A stretch of 50,658 nucleotides of DNA from Xenorhabdus miraniensis (GTDB taxonomy: Bacteria > Pseudomonadota > Gammaproteobacteria > Enterobacterales > Enterobacteriaceae), in contig NZ_NITZ01000007.1 in NCBI RefSeq assembly GCF_002632615.1, positions 160,913 to 211,570 of the forward strand, written 5' to 3'. This document shows positions 8,680 through 19,175 of this stretch, piece after piece. The notes under the pieces are model-generated. The model had not been told where the DNA came from, ran no database searches, and saw nothing but the letters and a program-made list of their open reading frames with translations. The stretch's first letter is position 1, and every line of letters starts with the position of its first letter. A program made the position numbers and the translations under genes.

Positions 8680-8883
8680 CCATTTTGTACTTTTGTCAGC
8701 AATCCGTCTGTTCTGGCTTCTGGCGTGACATGAATGGCTGAAGGGTTTTTAGCGCAATAATGCCATTGACGATGGCTTTTTCATCGACCAACGGCGGCGA
8801 GTCTCTTTTGAGCGTTCAATGATACGTTATGTAATGCGCGCGACAGTTTCGTTGGTAGCCGTGCCGTTCTGGTTTGTTGTCAT
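8680..8883 (-). pseudogene. edd: Phosphogluconate dehydratase (edd), deleted and frameshifted remnant
   Basis: Reading the minus strand, three separate pieces of Edd are recognisable. From ATG 8883, an N-terminal segment reads VARIT-stop-RIIERSKETRRRW, like RVTNRIIERSRETR in E. coli. In another frame, [12 protein letters not shown] matches the internal DEKVVVNGIVAL. In a third, [20 protein letters not shown] matches the C-terminal [20 protein letters not shown]. About 600 codons have collapsed to ~200 bases by internal deletions, with stops and frame changes. The Entner-Doudoroff step it encoded is therefore lost from this locus. The 8884-9077 gap is probably its old promoter; TGTGATCTACATCAAT near 9000 resembles a weak CRP site. 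Confidence 0.72.
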
Positions 8884-9077
8884 GATAATTGCTCCCGACA
8901 CCACAATGGAATGTGACTATTGCTTCATTGTTACCGGTAATATTGGTAATGCAATAATCAGAGGATGCAATCAACTTTCTCCGACTACGCATTTTATTTG
9001 TGATCTACATCAATTTTTAAAGCTGAAACGTAACAGCTTGTCAACAAATCAGCTTTTTAAATGGGTTTCGGCAAAAA

Positions 9078-9908
9078 TTACTTAATTCCACCGTATTCCC
9101 GGCTGACAGCTTTTGCCGCGCGCATAACAAGAGCACCGAGTTCAATGACTCGATCATTAGAGATGCGTGATATCGGACCAGAGATAGAAATGGCGGCAAA
9201 GGCTTCATGATGTTCATCATAGATACAGGCGGCAATACAGCGTAGTCCCAACGCATGCTCTTCATCATCAAATGAAAACCCCTGTTTGCGAATCTGCTCC
9301 AGATTCTCTGTTAATGCTGCGGCGGTAGTACAGGTGTGCTGAGTGTAGGCATACATGCCTTTTTTATGCAGTAATTGAAGCCGTTTTTGTTCCGACAATG
9401 TGGAAAGAAGGGCTTTACCGGCACCGGAAGCGTGCATCGGCAGTTTACCGCCAATTGGAGCTGACATACGCATCAGCGCATTACATTGCACCTGATCGAC
9501 AATCACCGCTTCATACTCATCAAGATTGAGAATGGCAAGATTGACAGTTTCACCGGAATCTTCCATTAACTGACGAAGAATAGGGTGAACCAGCACCATC
9601 AAATTGCGACTTTGTAGGAAACTACTGCCGACAACAAAAGCATGGGAAGCAATCACCCACAAACCCAGATCGCCAATTTGGCGAACAAAACCATGTTGCT
9701 GCAAAGTCGTTAAGAGGCGATGAGTGGTGGAGTTGGGCAAGCCTGCTTGTATTGCCAGATCAGTCAGGGCGACACCGACAGGTGAATCGGAAATATATTC
9801 CAAAAGTGTCAGTCCTCGACTTAAAGACTGAACTTGGCCGCTTGCAGCGGCACTGCTTGTTGTCATTTTAGTTTTTTTTGTACGTTTATTGGCAACTGCT
9901 GTACTCAT
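9078..9908 (-). CDS. iclR: IclR, repressor of the glyoxylate operon
   Basis: Transcription repressor of aceBAK, expected to respond to glyoxylate and pyruvate. It has an N-terminal winged helix-turn-helix (VQSLSRGLTLLEYI, ALTDLAIQAGLPNSTTHRLL) and a C-terminal effector domain (MRMSAPIGGKLPMHASGAGK, DDEEHALGLRCIAACIYDEH, FAAISISGPISRI). All of these match E. coli IclR. I place the start at ATG 9908 (276 aa), not further upstream. AGAGGG lies about seven bases before it and E. coli IclR is 274 aa. A TGGAATTTATTTTCG site at 9967-9981 suggests autoregulation. As in E. coli it lies beyond aceK, here separated from it by a 2.6-kb insertion. Confidence 0.95.
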   Translation of the reverse strand: MSTAVANKRTKKTKMTTSSAAASGQVQSLSRGLTLLEYISDSPVGVALTDLAIQAGLPNSTTHRLLTTLQQHGFVRQIGDLGLWVIASHAFVVGSSFLQSRNLMVLVHPILRQLMEDSGETVNLAILNLDEYEAVIVDQVQCNALMRMSAPIGGKLPMHASGAGKALLSTLSEQKRLQLLHKKGMYAYTQHTCTTAAALTENLEQIRKQGFSFDDEEHALGLRCIAACIYDEHHEAFAAISISGPISRISNDRVIELGALVMRAAKAVSREYGGIK

Positions 9909-9966
9909 AAGATGCCCTCTGGATGATAATCGGATTGCAGCAATGATGGCTGCGATGGACAAAAAA

Positions 9967-9981
9967 TGGAATTTATTTTCG
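9967..9981 (+). promoter_or_regulatory. Candidate IclR box upstream of iclR (autoregulation)
   Basis: TGGAATTTATTTTCG is 13/15 identical to the candidate IclR box before aceB (TGGAATTTATTTCCC). It lies about 60 bases upstream of the iclR start, where the repressor could control its own transcription. Confidence 0.45.
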
Positions 9982-10045
9982 TTTTCTTATTATGAATGAT
10001 AAAGCGGGGAAAAACATATCCGATGTGTTGGTAGTGAATATTTAA

Positions 10046-10303
10046 GTGAACAGAGACAAAACACCAGTAAAGGCAAAAACAGTGGCTGATCATCTTGGGG
10101 ATGAAAATTGTATTGGTGGGATCTGGGTTTACGTTGATATAGATTTGTCTGGATACGAAGGACGCGCGACTAAACTAAATATTACCTTGCCATAGTTTCT
10201 CTTAGCCCGAATTGATGATTATGTTAGTTCACATCGCGAGTATCTCAGCCGCCGTGGATTCTTCGCAGAATTAGCCCGGCGTGAACTATCGAAACATTCG
10301 TAA
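10046..10303 (+). pseudogene. HicB-family antitoxin remnant with internal stop
   Basis: An 86-codon frame ends at TAA 10301-10303 and is interrupted by TAG at 10193-10195. Before the stop it reads VKAKTVADHLGDEN and GGIWVYVDIDLSGYEGRATK, then LNITLP. After it comes FLLARIDDYVSSHREY, then RRGFFAELARREL. This is the C-terminal half of HicB antitoxins of the kind with a degenerate RNase-H-like fold followed by a ribbon-helix-helix. The N-terminal half and a hicA toxin are absent. It occupies the iclR-lysC interval, where E. coli has metH. Confidence 0.68.
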
Positions 10304-10333
10304 GCTCGGTTTAATATCCTGATTTGCAAAATC

Positions 10334-10357
10334 AAGAAAACCCGCATAATGCGGGTT
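10334..10357 (-). terminator. lysC terminator
   Basis: AACCCGCAT and ATGCGGGTT (10339-10357) form a perfect stem. Read on the minus strand it is followed by TTTTCTTGATTTT, and it lies just after the lysC stop. It could also end transcription of the hicB remnant from the other side. Confidence 0.75.
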
Positions 10358-10382
10358 CTTAAAGCATGTTTAATTTGTTTTG

Positions 10383-11756
10383 TCATATTTCAAACAAACT
10401 TCGATGTAACGTCTGAATCATTTGTTCTGCATCTTTGCCAGGCACGAGCAGGCAGATATTATGACTGCTTGCGCCACCGCTAATCATCCTAATATTAAAG
10501 GATTCCAGAACGCCAAAAACTTTTTTTCCCAATCCCTTAGACTTCGAAAGATCATTGCCGATAATCGCCACCAATGCCATATTTTCTTCGACCTCCACAC
10601 GGCATAACGTGGAAAGTTCCGTCAGTAAGGCATTCGTCAATAAACTACCATTAGTGCTGGTGGAACCAGTGGTATCCAGTGTCAGGGCGATGTTTACTTC
10701 CGATGTAGTAATCAGATCCACCGATATATTATGGCGCGAGAGCAGGGTAAAGACTTCTGCCAGAAAACCTCGCGCATGTAACATCTTCAGGCTATGCAGA
10801 GTCAGTAAAGTTTGTTTGCGGCGCAATGCCAATGCACGAAACAGCGGTGGATTTTCTGTTTTATCGCAAACCACTGTGCCGCCCGCGAGAGGATCTTTGC
10901 TGGAGCCGACAAATACCGGAATGCCAGAGCGAACAGCCGGCAGCAGCGTGGCAGGATGGAGAATTTTGGCGCCAAATGTCGCCATTTCTGCCGCTTCATC
11001 AAAGGCAATGGTATTGATGCGTTTAGCGGTAGGAGCAACACGGGGATCGGTGGTATAGATACCCGGAACATCTGTCCAGATATCAACACGTTGTAATCCA
11101 AGCGCTTCGCCCAACAAAGCAGCAGTATAATCACTGCCTCCCCGTCCCAGCGTCGTTGTACGGCCTTTTTCTTCTCTGCCGATAAAACCTTGCGTGATGA
11201 CGATCGTATTGTTCAGGCGAGGATGAAGATACTCCATTGCTAAAGTATGGAGTTGGAGGGTATCTGGTTCTGCTTTTCCAAAGTGAGCACTGGTTCGCAT
11301 GATCCGGCGGATATCAAACCATTCTGCATCCGTATTACGCTGGCGCAGAAGCTCAACAAACAGCAAGGTGGACATCATTTCACCGTGGCTAACCAATTCA
11401 TCAGTCAGTGCTTCTGACGTGGCAAGAGACGCAGCTTCTGACAGCATCTCAATATTTTCCAGCAGACGATCAATTTCTTCGCGGATCACGTTCGCATCAT
11501 TCAATCGCTCAATAACTGCATATTGAATGTCACGGATCTGTTTCAGGTAACTCTCCCGTTTATCGTTATCGCAGCCAGCCGCTAATGCAACCAGCAAATT
11601 GGTCACGCCAGAAGAGGCTGACAGAACAACCACGCGAACATTGGCATTTGCCAAAATAATATCGGCACAGTTATTCATGGCATCAAAGTCAGCCACACTC
11701 GTACCACCGAATTTTGCTACAACATACTGCGAATTAGGAGATGAAACAGCGCACAT
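10383..11756 (-). CDS. lysC: Lysine-sensitive aspartokinase III
   Basis: Phosphorylates L-aspartate, the first step towards lysine, threonine and methionine; this isozyme is feedback-inhibited by lysine. The 457-aa protein (E. coli 449) has the kinase motif VVAKFGGTSVADFDAM near the N-terminus, TTLGRGGSDYTAALL, WTDVPGIYTTDPR and AEMATFGAKILHPAT. Two C-terminal ACT domains follow (SVDLITTSEVNIALTLDTTG; MALVAIIGNDLSKSKG). The N-terminus is a few residues longer than in E. coli. Only 265 bases separate it from divergent pgi. I see no lysine-riboswitch core in that space, although E. coli lysC has one. It is monocistronic, with a terminator at 10334-10357. Confidence 0.95.
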   Translation of the reverse strand: MCAVSSPNSQYVVAKFGGTSVADFDAMNNCADIILANANVRVVVLSASSGVTNLLVALAAGCDNDKRESYLKQIRDIQYAVIERLNDANVIREEIDRLLENIEMLSEAASLATSEALTDELVSHGEMMSTLLFVELLRQRNTDAEWFDIRRIMRTSAHFGKAEPDTLQLHTLAMEYLHPRLNNTIVITQGFIGREEKGRTTTLGRGGSDYTAALLGEALGLQRVDIWTDVPGIYTTDPRVAPTAKRINTIAFDEAAEMATFGAKILHPATLLPAVRSGIPVFVGSSKDPLAGGTVVCDKTENPPLFRALALRRKQTLLTLHSLKMLHARGFLAEVFTLLSRHNISVDLITTSEVNIALTLDTTGSTSTNGSLLTNALLTELSTLCRVEVEENMALVAIIGNDLSKSKGLGKKVFGVLESFNIRMISGGASSHNICLLVPGKDAEQMIQTLHRSLFEI

Positions 11757-12009
11757 GGATGATAACCTTTTGTTCGAAGAAGAGACTTTTAGAAATATCG
11801 GGTTAAGTGCATTGAGTCAATGTTTGGTAATTAAGCATAAATAATTTTCATGATGGAAATAAAATTATCGTTTTTGCCTATCTCACCAATTAGGGCTGGA
11901 AATCACTGACTATTTTGACCAATATCAGTAATTACAAGAAAAAGGAGATTAATCACAGAATTAACCCGTTACAATCTGTGCATTCCTATTGTTTATTGAC
12001 AGTTGATAG

Positions 12010-13668
<1,659 letters not shown>

Positions 13669-13691
13669 TCTGACTCCCTCTTGTTTATTCC

Positions 13692-13736
13692 ACCTTCCCC
13701 CACAATAACAATAGTTATTGTGGGGGAGGTTTTTTT
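13692..13736 (+). terminator. pgi terminator
   Basis: A long stem (ACCTTCCCCCACAATAAC at 13692-13709 with GTTATTGTGGGGGAGGT at 13714-13730, one G-T pair) with a four-base loop, followed by seven Ts. A textbook rho-independent terminator 23 bases after the pgi stop. Confidence 0.92.
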
Positions 13737-13852
13737 ATGATTTCCATAATTTGTTATCAACTTTTTATTTTATTGGTCTGCAACATGATATCCTCATTCC
13801 CCATTCGTTGTGCTGTCGGGGAAACTGATATTCTCCGCAATGGAAAAATGAC

Positions 13853-14380
13853 ATGGCAGATGACACAATATTAACTTCAACCCCCATCCACTGGTTTTCG
13901 GCAGACGAGACCGATCTTCCTGACGATATTTTAGACTGGCTGATGGAAGTTGGCTCAATGACACACCGCTTTGAACAACACTGTCAGCAGGTATCTGTGG
14001 CTCCTTTCCGGGAATGCTTCATCACGGCAGAAGAATTAGGCGATGAAAGTAAGCACTTACCTGTGAGCGAAAAATATTGGTTACGCGAGATTGTCTTGTA
14101 TGGAGATAATATCCCGTGGCTTTTAGGTCGCACGGTTATTCCGGCAGAAACGCTAACTGGCCCAGATCGAAAATTGGTTGATGTAGGAACCGTCCCACTC
14201 GGGCGTTATCTTTTTAGTGGTAATAATCTGACGCGGGATTATATTCAAATAGGCTGGCAAGAGTCACGTTGGGTGCGGCGTTCATTATTGAGATTGTCAA
14301 GTAAGCCACTGTTGCTCACAGAGGTTTTTCTGCCAGCATCACCTGTATATAAAACAAACAAAATAAAAGGGGAGAAATAG
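13853..14380 (+). CDS. ubiC: Chorismate--pyruvate lyase
   Basis: Converts chorismate to 4-hydroxybenzoate and pyruvate, the first committed step of ubiquinone synthesis. The 175-aa protein is about ten residues longer than E. coli UbiC. It keeps the active-site Arg in [11 protein letters not shown] (Arg78), the LGRYLFSG segment and the catalytic Glu in [14 protein letters not shown] (Glu157). The alignment covers the whole chain; the extra residues are at the C-terminus (KTNKIKGEK). The ribosome-binding site before ATG 13853 is weak. It is followed almost directly by ubiA, so product and next enzyme are made from one operon. Confidence 0.94.
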   Translation: MADDTILTSTPIHWFSADETDLPDDILDWLMEVGSMTHRFEQHCQQVSVAPFRECFITAEELGDESKHLPVSEKYWLREIVLYGDNIPWLLGRTVIPAETLTGPDRKLVDVGTVPLGRYLFSGNNLTRDYIQIGWQESRWVRRSLLRLSSKPLLLTEVFLPASPVYKTNKIKGEK

Positions 14381-14381
14381 A

Positions 14382-15248
14382 TTGGAGGTCAGTATGACGC
14401 AAAATAAATGGCGTGCCTATTGCCGTTTAATGCGTATCAATAAACCCATTGGCGTATTATTATTATTATGGCCAACATATTGGGCATTGTGGATCGCCGC
14501 AAAAGGTATACCAAATTTACATGTGTTGTTAGTATTTACTCTTGGTGTGTTTTCTATGCGTGCTGCGGGATGCTGCATTAATGATTTCGCAGACAGAAAA
14601 TTTGATGGATATGTAGAACGAACAAAATCTCGCCCTTTGCCTAGTGGTGATATCACCGAAAAAGAAAGTAAAATCTTGTTTGCCACGCTGGTACTCATCT
14701 CTTTTGTGCTGGTTCTGACGCTGAATAAAATGACGATTGCATTGTCGATCGTTGGTTTGGTATTGGCGTGGAGTTACCCTTTCGTAAAACGTGTCAGCCA
14801 TCTGCCACAAGTTGTATTAGGGGCTGCCTACGGCTGGTCAATTCCGATGGCGTTTGCCGCAGTAAGTGAGTCCTTACCTTTGGAATGTTGGCTGTTATTT
14901 TTAGCCAACGTTATTTGGTCAGTGATTTATGATACACAGTATGCGATGGTTGATCGTGATGATGACCTAAAAATCGGTGTGAAATCGACGGCGGTGCTTT
15001 TTGGACGCTTTGATAAGCTGATTATTGGTATTCTGCAATTTACCATGTTGGGTATTTTGGTATTGATCGGCAATATCGTGAATCTGGGGGGAATATACTA
15101 CTGGACGATATTGCTGGCAGCAGCGTTGTTTATTTATCAACAAAAACTGATCTCAGGCCGGGAAAGGGCATCTTGCTTTCAAGCCTTTATGAATAATAAC
15201 TACGTTGGCCTTATTTTATTCCTTGGTATCTTTTTCAGCTATGTCTAA
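14382..15248 (+). CDS. ubiA: 4-hydroxybenzoate octaprenyltransferase
   Basis: Inner-membrane prenyltransferase that attaches the polyprenyl tail to 4-hydroxybenzoate in ubiquinone synthesis. The 288-aa protein (E. coli 290) has about eight or nine hydrophobic segments. Both Asp-rich Mg2+/diphosphate motifs are present: NDFADRKFD and [19 protein letters not shown] and [14 protein letters not shown] are also conserved. Two starts are possible. TTG 14382, behind AGGGGAG, gives MEVSMTQNK, which aligns with E. coli MEWSLTQNK. ATG 14394 has GGAGG five bases upstream. I keep TTG on homology. It begins one base after the ubiC stop, so it is translationally linked. Confidence 0.95.
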   Translation: MEVSMTQNKWRAYCRLMRINKPIGVLLLLWPTYWALWIAAKGIPNLHVLLVFTLGVFSMRAAGCCINDFADRKFDGYVERTKSRPLPSGDITEKESKILFATLVLISFVLVLTLNKMTIALSIVGLVLAWSYPFVKRVSHLPQVVLGAAYGWSIPMAFAAVSESLPLECWLLFLANVIWSVIYDTQYAMVDRDDDLKIGVKSTAVLFGRFDKLIIGILQFTMLGILVLIGNIVNLGGIYYWTILLAAALFIYQQKLISGRERASCFQAFMNNNYVGLILFLGIFFSYV

Positions 15249-15251
15249 TAT

Positions 15252-15280
15252 AACGGGCGGTATTACCGCCCGTTAATCGT
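15252..15280. terminator. Bidirectional terminator between ubiA and plsB
   Basis: AACGGGCGGT and ACCGCCCGTT (15252-15261 and 15265-15274) form a perfect 10-bp stem with a three-base loop. It is followed by AATCGTTTT on the plus strand. It lies between convergent ubiA and plsB and may serve both. Confidence 0.72.
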
Positions 15281-15301
15281 TTTATATTCCGCGTAACACC
15301 A

Positions 15302-17782
15302 TTATCTTTGCTCTTTTACCTGTTCAGGGTCATTTTGCTCTGGTGGCATACTGACGCTTTCAATTGTCAGGCGAATTTCAGGTGACATCAACTCGCTCAA
15401 CACATGGTAAAGTGCCTGAGCGTTGGTTGTAACTATAGTGCCACTATTTTGAGCGCCACTATCCTGAATGTAACCTTCTTCGCGTAGCGTGTTGACTGAA
15501 CAGGCGAAAACCGCCTTGTCAAAGAACTCTGGGGCATTGATGCCATGCAGCACTGACAAACGCTGTGCCAACATCCGGCTCTCTTTTTCCAATACACCAC
15601 GACTGATGTCCGGGGTGGCATTCAATAAAGACAGCGTAATTGCATAGCGTTGCAGTGTTTCTCTGATACCCGCCGCCAGTAATTGCAGTGGACGGATGCG
15701 GGCAGGGTTCAGTACCAGCATTCCTTGCTCTTTATTACAGATAAGGCATTGACGTGCCAGCTCATCAATCAGGGTATTGACGACTTCTGGAAGCGTTTCC
15801 TTGCTGTAACGCATGAAAAGCTCCTGCTTGATTAACGGATAGATTAACTCTACCTGCCTGAGCAATTCACTGCGACTAATACGACGGTGATGCATCACAA
15901 TGCTGGTAATCAAGGATGGCAAAATCAACAAGTGCTGGATATTGTTGCGATAATAAGTCATCAATACCGCGCTTTCGCGTGGCAGGATAATGATATCCCC
16001 CAGACTGTCTTTCTCGACTTCAAACTTATCCATCAGCAAGGCATGATCCAACAACTCTTCTGCTGTTTTGTTCGGTACAGTGATATCGTTGGTGTAAGGC
16101 ACATTGTTCAGCAATTGCAGATAACAATCTAACTGCTCAATAAGCTGCTCGCGAGTAAGTGCTCGCTGACGTGACGACAGCAAGGCCGTAGTACATAAAT
16201 TGATAGCATTGGCGGCGGCGGCATTATTGATATTGACCATAATGTTATCAGCCAGTTTGCTGACTGTTGGAGTCAGCCATGTGGGGCGCTGGGATTCTAT
16301 TGGGTCAATGGAATCACGCCAATCTGGAACATGTTGGTTAAGGTACTGTACCAACGGGATCGGCTCGCCAAAGTTCACGTAACCTTGTCCCAAATTACGC
16401 AGTTTGCGCAGGCCACTTACCATCTGGAAAAAGCCTTCTTTTTCTTTGGTGGCTCCCCGCAACTCTTTGGCGTAAGTCGCAACTTCCATCACATGCTCAT
16501 AACCGATATAGATCGGTACAAGCGTGATTGGACGGGATTCCCCCCGCAGCATCGCTTGCAAGGTCATGGAGAGTGTACCCGTTTTCGGATCAAGCAGACG
16601 CCCGGTACGTGAACGACCACCTTCGACAAAGTATTCAACCGAATAACCACGGGAGAACAATTCACCGAGATATTCGCGGAAGATCGTCGAATAGAGCTTA
16701 TTGCCTTTAAATGTACGGCGGATAAAGAACGCACCAAGACGGCGGAATATCGGGCCGGCAGGCCAAAAATTCAGGTTAATGCCCGCAGCAATGTGTGGGG
16801 GAACCAGCCCTTGATGATAAAGTACATAAGAAAGCAGCAAGTAATCCATGTGGCTGCGATGGCACGGAACATAAACCAGTTCATGACCATCTTGTGCCAA
16901 CCGGCGAATTCGCTCGGCATTATGAACATTAATGCCTTGATACAAACGGTTCCAGGTCCAACTCAAAACGCGGTCGGTCAAGCGCACTGTTTCATAGGAG
17001 AAATCCGCAGCAACCTCTTCCAACATATTGATGGCATTCTGCTTTGCCTTTTCGGAAGAGATTTTCTTGCTGCGTGCTTCATCAGCAATCGCTTTTTCTA
17101 TCGCTTTTGAAGCCAATAACTTGTTGAACAGATCTTGTCTGGCAGGCAAACGAGGCCCAACAGCCGCGAGACGTTGACGGGAATAGTGTATCCGCGCAAC
17201 ACGAGCGAGTTTATTGGCAATGATATCATCCGCACCGTGTTCGTCAGCCATACGGCGTAAGGAAACAGGCGTAGAAAAACGCACAAAACTATCCCGCCCA
17301 AGCCACAGGATCGCAAAAAACTTCTGCACACCATTTAGCAGACGTAACTGCGGTGCTGTGTTCCCTTCATGCCCTTCACGCCCGGGAGAGCGACCAAACA
17401 TCACGGAAACTGGCACCATCTGGATATTCAAATCAGGATTATTGCGATGCAGGTCCAGATAAGAATGAAAGATTTTCACCGATTCATGTTTTGGTGCATA
17501 ACAACGGAACACACGTGGGCCGTTATCAATAAAGACACAGCTAGGAAGCTGCGTGTCCCCAATTTCCAAAGGATTCAACGGATCCGGCAGATCTTGCGCC
17601 AGACATTGTTGACGCAGGGTCAATAAGTCTGTTTTTGAATGGTACGGCAGTACATACAAAATGGGCCGTGTCGTATCAAGACGCAGCTCAGCAATGGGAT
17701 CCGTAGGGATAAGTTTACTTTTTACTAATAATTTTAGTGGTAAATTCAATAACTTATAATATATTTTACGCCAACCTGACAT
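15302..17782 (-). CDS. plsB: Glycerol-3-phosphate acyltransferase
   Basis: Inner-membrane-associated enzyme that acylates sn-glycerol 3-phosphate at position 1, starting phospholipid synthesis. I start it at ATG 17782 (826 aa) because [20 protein letters not shown] aligns with the E. coli N-terminus. The frame extends 26 codons further upstream without homology. The acyltransferase signatures are present: [18 protein letters not shown] (HX4D), [29 protein letters not shown] and [17 protein letters not shown] lies about 12 bases before the chosen ATG, which is long. It is divergent from dgkA, and both act in phospholipid metabolism, as in E. coli. Confidence 0.95.
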   Translation of the reverse strand: MSGWRKIYYKLLNLPLKLLVKSKLIPTDPIAELRLDTTRPILYVLPYHSKTDLLTLRQQCLAQDLPDPLNPLEIGDTQLPSCVFIDNGPRVFRCYAPKHESVKIFHSYLDLHRNNPDLNIQMVPVSVMFGRSPGREGHEGNTAPQLRLLNGVQKFFAILWLGRDSFVRFSTPVSLRRMADEHGADDIIANKLARVARIHYSRQRLAAVGPRLPARQDLFNKLLASKAIEKAIADEARSKKISSEKAKQNAINMLEEVAADFSYETVRLTDRVLSWTWNRLYQGINVHNAERIRRLAQDGHELVYVPCHRSHMDYLLLSYVLYHQGLVPPHIAAGINLNFWPAGPIFRRLGAFFIRRTFKGNKLYSTIFREYLGELFSRGYSVEYFVEGGRSRTGRLLDPKTGTLSMTLQAMLRGESRPITLVPIYIGYEHVMEVATYAKELRGATKEKEGFFQMVSGLRKLRNLGQGYVNFGEPIPLVQYLNQHVPDWRDSIDPIESQRPTWLTPTVSKLADNIMVNINNAAAANAINLCTTALLSSRQRALTREQLIEQLDCYLQLLNNVPYTNDITVPNKTAEELLDHALLMDKFEVEKDSLGDIIILPRESAVLMTYYRNNIQHLLILPSLITSIVMHHRRISRSELLRQVELIYPLIKQELFMRYSKETLPEVVNTLIDELARQCLICNKEQGMLVLNPARIRPLQLLAAGIRETLQRYAITLSLLNATPDISRGVLEKESRMLAQRLSVLHGINAPEFFDKAVFACSVNTLREEGYIQDSGAQNSGTIVTTNAQALYHVLSELMSPEIRLTIESVSMPPEQNDPEQVKEQR

Positions 17783-17918
17783 AACTGCTTTAAGCCTCTT
17801 GTTAGCAACGCGTCGCAAGGATACCAGAAACAGATTTTGAGATCTGTGGAAATAAGACAATAATAAGAGCTAAAAGTTATATGACCATACAATCATTAAG
17901 CTCATTTAGAAAATTACC

Positions 17919-18290
17919 ATGGCAAATCAATCAACAGGTTTGACCCGCATTATCAAAGCTGCGGGCTATTCAGCGAAAGGAATTAAGGCTGCTTGGCAAA
18001 ATGAAGCGGCATTCCGGCAGGAGGCAGTGACTGCCATATTTGCGATCATCGTCGCATTTTCTTTAGATATCAGCTTAATTGAGAGGCTCCTGCTTATCGG
18101 TTCTGTCATGCTTGTCATTATTGTTGAGATCCTTAACAGTGCCATAGAAGCCGTCGTGGATCGTATTGGTAGTGAATATCATGAATTATCGGGTCGAGCG
18201 AAAGATATGGGATCAGCGGCTGTATTGCTAACCATAATTCTTGCGCTGTTGACTTGGGGAACAATTCTTTGGTCGCATTTCATACGCTAA
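17919..18290 (+). CDS. dgkA: Diacylglycerol kinase
   Basis: Small integral membrane kinase that phosphorylates diacylglycerol released during osmoregulated glucan synthesis, recycling it to phosphatidate. The 123-aa protein (E. coli 122) has an N-terminal amphipathic helix (GLTRIIKAAGYSAKGIKAAW) and three transmembrane segments. The active-site signature VEILNSAIEAVVDRIG contains Glu70 and Asn73. EYHELSGRAKDMGSAAV is also conserved. The start MANQSTG aligns with E. coli MANNTTG. It is divergent from plsB and directly upstream of lexA, with about 118 bases between them. Confidence 0.96.
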   Translation: MANQSTGLTRIIKAAGYSAKGIKAAWQNEAAFRQEAVTAIFAIIVAFSLDISLIERLLLIGSVMLVIIVEILNSAIEAVVDRIGSEYHELSGRAKDMGSAAVLLTIILALLTWGTILWSHFIR

Positions 18291-18363
18291 TGTGATGTGT
18301 TTTTCATCAAAATACGTTATTTAGCTGCTTTTACATGCTAGCAGGTTCCCAATTCTAATTTAC

Positions 18364-18379
18364 CTGTATATACTCACAG
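18364..18379 (+). promoter_or_regulatory. LexA (SOS) box 1 of lexA
   Basis: CTGTATATACTCACAG matches the LexA consensus CTGT-N8-ACAG exactly and equals the first SOS box of E. coli lexA as remembered. It is spaced 21 bases from box 2, so two repressor dimers lie on the same face of the helix and give strong autorepression. Confidence 0.93.
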
Positions 18380-18384
18380 TCGGA

Positions 18385-18400
18385 CTGTATAAACAAACAG
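18385..18400 (+). promoter_or_regulatory. LexA (SOS) box 2 of lexA
   Basis: CTGTATAAACAAACAG matches CTGT-N8-ACAG exactly and ends nine bases before the lexA ATG, overlapping the start of the leader. The ribosome site GGGGG follows at once. Confidence 0.92.
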
Positions 18401-18408
18401 GGGGCGAA

Positions 18409-19026
18409 ATGAAAGCATTAACTGCCAGACAGCAGCAAGTCTATGACTTGGTGCGTGATCATATTTCGCAAACGGGTATGCCACCAACACGTGCTGAAAT
18501 TGCGGCACGTCTGGGTTTTCGTTCACCTAACGCGGCAGAAGAGCATTTAAAGGCTCTGGCACGTAAAGGGGTGATAGAGATTATCTCTGGTGCATCCAGA
18601 GGTATCCGTTTGCTTCTCGAAGAGCAAGGTGAAGGTGCGGGATTACCGCTAATCGGTCGTGTTGCTGCCGGCGAACCACTGCTGGCTCAGGAACATATCG
18701 AAAGTCACTATAAGGTTGATCCTGAATTATTCAAACCAAGTGCTGATTTTTTGTTACGTGTCAGTGGAATGTCTATGAAAGACATCGGTATTATGGACGG
18801 GGATTTACTGGCTGTTCATAAGACTCAGGATGTTCATAATGGGCAAGTCATTGTGGCGCGTATTGAAGATGAGGTTACAGTAAAACGCTTTAAACAAACA
18901 GGGAACAGAATTGAGCTGATTGCTGAAAATCCAGAATTCAAGCCGATTGTTGTAGATTTGAGTGAACAGAGCTTCACTATTGAAGGATTGGCAGTAGGTG
19001 TTATTCGTAGCGGAGACTGGTTCTGA
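18409..19026 (+). CDS. lexA: LexA, SOS repressor
   Basis: Represses SOS genes and cleaves itself when RecA filaments form on single-stranded DNA. The 205-aa protein (E. coli 202) has the N-terminal winged helix-turn-helix ([20 protein letters not shown]). The self-cleavage site Ala87-Gly88 is in GRVAAGEP. The serine/lysine dyad is Ser122 in [10 protein letters not shown] and Lys159 in EVTVKRFK. The extra residues lie in the hinge ([10 protein letters not shown]). Two perfect SOS boxes precede it, so it is autoregulated. In this window the uvrA/ssb divergent region also carries an SOS box. dinF, which follows lexA in E. coli, is absent; a convergent zur follows instead. Confidence 0.97.
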   Translation: MKALTARQQQVYDLVRDHISQTGMPPTRAEIAARLGFRSPNAAEEHLKALARKGVIEIISGASRGIRLLLEEQGEGAGLPLIGRVAAGEPLLAQEHIESHYKVDPELFKPSADFLLRVSGMSMKDIGIMDGDLLAVHKTQDVHNGQVIVARIEDEVTVKRFKQTGNRIELIAENPEFKPIVVDLSEQSFTIEGLAVGVIRSGDWF

Positions 19027-19058
19027 GCGTAAAAACGGATACTTGCACTTTGCCATTC

Positions 19059-19144
19059 TGAGGCGGTCATTTTTCCCGGTTCCCGTTAAACGTAGATTAA
19101 GCGGTGACATGAGGATAAGTGAGTACATCAACCATGACCGCCTC
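19059..19144. repeat. 12-bp perfect inverted repeat between lexA and zur
   Basis: TGAGGCGGTCAT (19059-19070) and ATGACCGCCTCA (19133-19144) are exact inverted copies separated by 62 bases. They fill most of the lexA-zur gap. The arms could pair in transcripts from either side and act as a convergent terminator, but neither side has a clear T run. A small non-autonomous repeat element is the alternative. Confidence 0.5.
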
Positions 19145-19175
19145 ACCGTTTAATCAGGCTTTCAGCATTCTCACC

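Noticed and set aside
8819..9085. Plus-strand 88-codon open frame
   Set aside because: It runs antisense through the edd remnant and its old upstream region, has no ribosome site and matches nothing known.
10422..11844. Several plus-strand open frames opposite lysC
   Set aside because: They lie inside a clearly conserved lysC and show no independent protein-like features.
17783..17860. 26-codon upstream extension of plsB
   Set aside because: Homology to E. coli PlsB starts at [10 protein letters not shown] (17782), and the extension has no similarity.
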